Source: CAZHBA01 sp964530225
GTDB lineage: Bacteria; Pseudomonadota; Alphaproteobacteria; UBA6615
Assembly: GCA_964530225.1 (NCBI GenBank)
Contig: CAZHBA010000030.1
Location: forward strand, 1-7,566
Direction of reading: 5' to 3'
DNA: 7,566 nt
Part shown: positions 5,617 through 7,566 of the stretch, in pieces
Numbering within the stretch: the first letter of the stretch is position 1
Layout: the number at the start of each line of letters is the position of its first letter
Translations under genes and position numbers: made by a program
The notes under the pieces: model-generated
What the model saw: only the letters and a program-made list of their open reading frames with translations
The model's database searches: none
What the model was told of the DNA's origin: nothing

Positions 5617-6626
5617 GCAGCATATCCGACGACCTCGCGCGCCGCCGCGGCGATCTTCTCCGCGTTGGGCAGGTACGCCTGCTCGAGTTGCGACGCAAAT
5701 GGCACCGGCGTATGCGGTGCCGTAACCTGGCGGACCGGTGCCTTGAGCGCATCGAATGCGTTACTCGCCACCATGCCAGCGATATCGGCCGCCATGCCAC
5801 AGCGCGGGTTGGCCTCGTCAACGACGACGAGCCGCCCGGTATCTTCAACCACCTCAATGATGGTGTCTTCATCGAGCGGCGAGGTCGTACGCGGATCGAT
5901 GATAGTGCATTCCACACCCTCGTCCGCCAGCGTTTGCGCCGCCGTTTCAGCCTCGACAACCATGCGGCCGAGCGCAACGATGGCGACATCGCCACCTTCG
6001 CGCACCAGATTGGCCTCTCCGAACGGTATCGTATACGGCTCGTCTGGCACCTCGCCGGCCAAGTCGTACATCATTTTATTCTCGAAAAAGATCACCGGAT
6101 CGTCATCGCGGATGGCCTCGATCATCAGCCCCTTGGCGTCGTAGGCGTTGGCCGGCACCACGCATTTGACGCCCGGCACCGCCGTGAACATCTGGTAGAG
6201 GCACTGCGAATGCTGCGCCGCCGCGCCAAGGCCGCCACCATAGGTGGTGCGCACCACCATCGGCGCCTTCGCCTTGCCGCCAAACATATAGCGAAACTTG
6301 GCCGCCTGGTTGAGTATCTGGTCGAAGCACACGCCCATGAAATCGCAGAACATCAGCTCGGCGACGGGCCGCAACCCGGTCACCGCCGAGCCAGCAGCCA
6401 TGCCGATGATCGCCGATTCGGTGATCGGCGTATCGATGACGCGATCGGTACCGAACTCGCCTAACAGCCCTTTGGTCACACCCATGACGCCACCGAAGGC
6501 GTCGCTTTCACCGTTCAGTCCGGCGCCACCGGCAACATCCTCACCGAATACTACAACGCTGGGGTCACGGCTCATTTCCTGCCGCAAGGCCTCGTTGATG
6601 GCTTCGCGAATAGTTTTCTCGGTCAT
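5613..6626 (-). CDS. acoB: 2-oxoacid/acetoin dehydrogenase E1 component, beta subunit
   Basis: A 337-residue E1 beta subunit that pairs with E1 alpha as an alpha2-beta2 thiamine-diphosphate enzyme cleaving the substrate and reducing/acylating the lipoyl arm of E2. The N-terminal pyrimidine-binding domain shows MTEKTIREAINEAL, VFGEDVAGG (26-34), DTPITESAIIG with the ThDP-activating Glu70, and AAAQHSQ with His139. The C-terminal transketolase-like domain follows, with LGRMVVEAETAA, DPRTTSPLDED and VVVDEANPRCG. Length is typical and there are no gaps. GGGAGGA lies about six bases before ATG 6626. It starts 15 bases after the E1 alpha stop and ends in the ATGA overlap with acoC. Beta subunits of pyruvate, branched-chain and acetoin complexes are similar; the acetoin label rests mainly on the AcoC-type E2 next door. 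Confidence 0.92.
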   Translation of the reverse strand: MTEKTIREAINEALRQEMSRDPSVVVFGEDVAGGAGLNGESDAFGGVMGVTKGLLGEFGTDRVIDTPITESAIIGMAAGSAVTGLRPVAELMFCDFMGVCFDQILNQAAKFRYMFGGKAKAPMVVRTTYGGGLGAAAQHSQCLYQMFTAVPGVKCVVPANAYDAKGLMIEAIRDDDPVIFFENKMMYDLAGEVPDEPYTIPFGEANLVREGGDVAIVALGRMVVEAETAAQTLADEGVECTIIDPRTTSPLDEDTIIEVVEDTGRLVVVDEANPRCGMAADIAGMVASNAFDALKAPVRQVTAPHTPVPFASQLEQAYLPNAEKIAAAAREVVGYAA

Positions 6627-6641
6627 CGTCCGTCCTCCCGT

Positions 6642-7566
6642 CTAATACGCACTGGCATAAACGTCGGTCATGAGATCGTCCGGCCCCGGTGGTGCGCCTT
6701 CGCGGGCCACCGCGACGGCGGTCTCAATTTCGGTGTGGGCCGCAGCCTCGATCTCGTCGAGCGCGGCGGCGTCGAGAAGCCCGGCCTCGGTTACCCTCCG
6801 GCGAAACAATTTTAGGCAATCGCGGTTGGCGCGCAGGTCGTCGACTTCGCCGTCGCCGCGGTAGAGCTGAGGATCGCCTTCGAAATGGCCGTAGAAGCGC
6901 GGCGCCGTTACCTCGAAGCCCGAGGGACCGCCACCGGAACGGGCGCGCTCGGCGCAAGCGCCAAACGCCTCATGCACGGCAAAGAAATCGCAGCCGTCGA
7001 CCTTCTCCACCGGCAGGCCGAAGCCGGCCGCCCGATTGGCTATATTGCGCGAGCCGACGGCGTAGTCGACGCCGGTACCTTCGCCGATATAGTTGTTCTC
7101 GAACACGAAGATTGCCGGCAGATTAAGTACCACAGCCATATTCAGCGATTCAAAGGTGGTACCTTGATTAGACGCGCCGTCACCGACGAACGCGACGGCG
7201 ACACCGCCGGTGCCCAGCGTTTTCGCCGTCAGCGCAGCACCGATCATCTGCGGCGAGCCACCGCCGACGATTCCGTTGGCGCCGAGCATACCCTTGTCGA
7301 GGTCGGCGATGTGCATTGATCCACCCTTGCCGCCACATAGGCCGTCGCGGCGACCGTATAGTTCAAGCATCATGCCGGTGACATCACAGCCCTTAGCGAT
7401 AGAGTGACCGTGGCCACGATGGGTGCTGGCGATGTAGTCGGTATCTTCCAGATGCGCACACACGCCGACTGCGATCGCCTCCTCACCAGCGTACAGATGA
7501 ACGAAACCCGGCATCTCGCCCGTGGCAAATTCGACATGAACGCGCTCCTCGAACTCGCGGATCGTC
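6642..7566 (-). CDS. acoA: 2-oxoacid/acetoin dehydrogenase E1 component, alpha subunit (5' end cut by window)
   Basis: The thiamine-diphosphate-binding alpha subunit of E1. The first ATG in the window is at 7514, but it is not the start: the same frame stays open to the right edge and reads TIREFEERVHVEFATGE, the typical E1 alpha N-terminal helix, so roughly 20 residues lie outside. About 307 codons are present of a usual ~320-330. Visible: GFVHLYAGEEAIAVGV, the STHRGHGHSIAKG segment, GGKGGSMHIAD, and the ThDP/Mg motif starting GDGASNQG and ending FENN (about 7184-7092), with GDG and NN 26 residues apart as expected. RFYGHFEGDPQLYR resembles the family's conserved loop. The stop is TAG at 6642-6644. 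It is the first visible gene of the operon; its promoter and any AcoR-type regulator would be beyond the window. Confidence 0.92.
   Translation of the reverse strand, partial: TIREFEERVHVEFATGEMPGFVHLYAGEEAIAVGVCAHLEDTDYIASTHRGHGHSIAKGCDVTGMMLELYGRRDGLCGGKGGSMHIADLDKGMLGANGIVGGGSPQMIGAALTAKTLGTGGVAVAFVGDGASNQGTTFESLNMAVVLNLPAIFVFENNYIGEGTGVDYAVGSRNIANRAAGFGLPVEKVDGCDFFAVHEAFGACAERARSGGGPSGFEVTAPRFYGHFEGDPQLYRGDGEVDDLRANRDCLKLFRRRVTEAGLLDAAALDEIEAAAHTEIETAVAVAREGAPPGPDDLMTDVYASAY

Noticed and set aside
5688..6464. 258-codon plus-strand open frame opposite acoB
   Set aside because: Composition is His/Arg-rich, as expected of antisense to a GC-rich gene, and the E1 beta gene is unambiguous.

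Overview
The window reads as chromosomal DNA of a GC-rich bacterium, most likely a member of the Pseudomonadota. The support is indirect: high third-position GC, Shine-Dalgarno starts including GTG and TTG, and the families present (kynurenine pathway enzymes, TauE/SafE exporter, HSL-type esterase, AtzH/HpxZ-like protein, Aco-type 2-oxoacid dehydrogenase). I cannot place it more precisely. I see no mobile element, tRNA, rRNA, CRISPR array or phage gene.

Positions 1-980 are a gene graveyard. A minus-strand secreted-protein remnant seems to carry two frameshifts. It is followed on the plus strand by the first ~112 codons of kynureninase (kynU), which run straight into the last ~76 codons of tryptophan 2,3-dioxygenase (kynA) in another frame. 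This looks like a kynU-kynA operon collapsed by one internal deletion of roughly 1.5 kb (size inferred from usual family lengths), with two further stops in the kynA part.

Positions 1052-3244 hold three intact genes: a TauE/SafE membrane exporter (+), an HSL-family alpha/beta hydrolase (-) whose stop overlaps the exporter's stop, and a small AtzH/HpxZ-like NTF2-fold protein (+) divergent from the hydrolase. A gap of about 340 bp without a recognisable gene follows.

Positions 3582-7566 are one minus-strand operon, read from the right edge leftwards: E1 alpha (5' end outside the window), E1 beta, a lipoyl-domain/alpha-beta-hydrolase E2 of the AcoC type, and a 3-hydroxyisobutyrate-dehydrogenase-like oxidoreductase. 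The genes are separated by 15 bp, a 4-bp ATGA overlap and 22 bp. E1 decarboxylates or cleaves a keto substrate with thiamine diphosphate and loads the acyl group on the E2 lipoyl lysine. An E3 (dihydrolipoamide dehydrogenase) is needed but is not in the window. Acetoin is the best guess for substrate, by family resemblance; the fourth gene may act on a related hydroxy acid.

I found no convincing new defence or mobile system. The most informative observation is the kynU/kynA deletion remnant beside other gene debris, which suggests loss of tryptophan catabolism at this locus.
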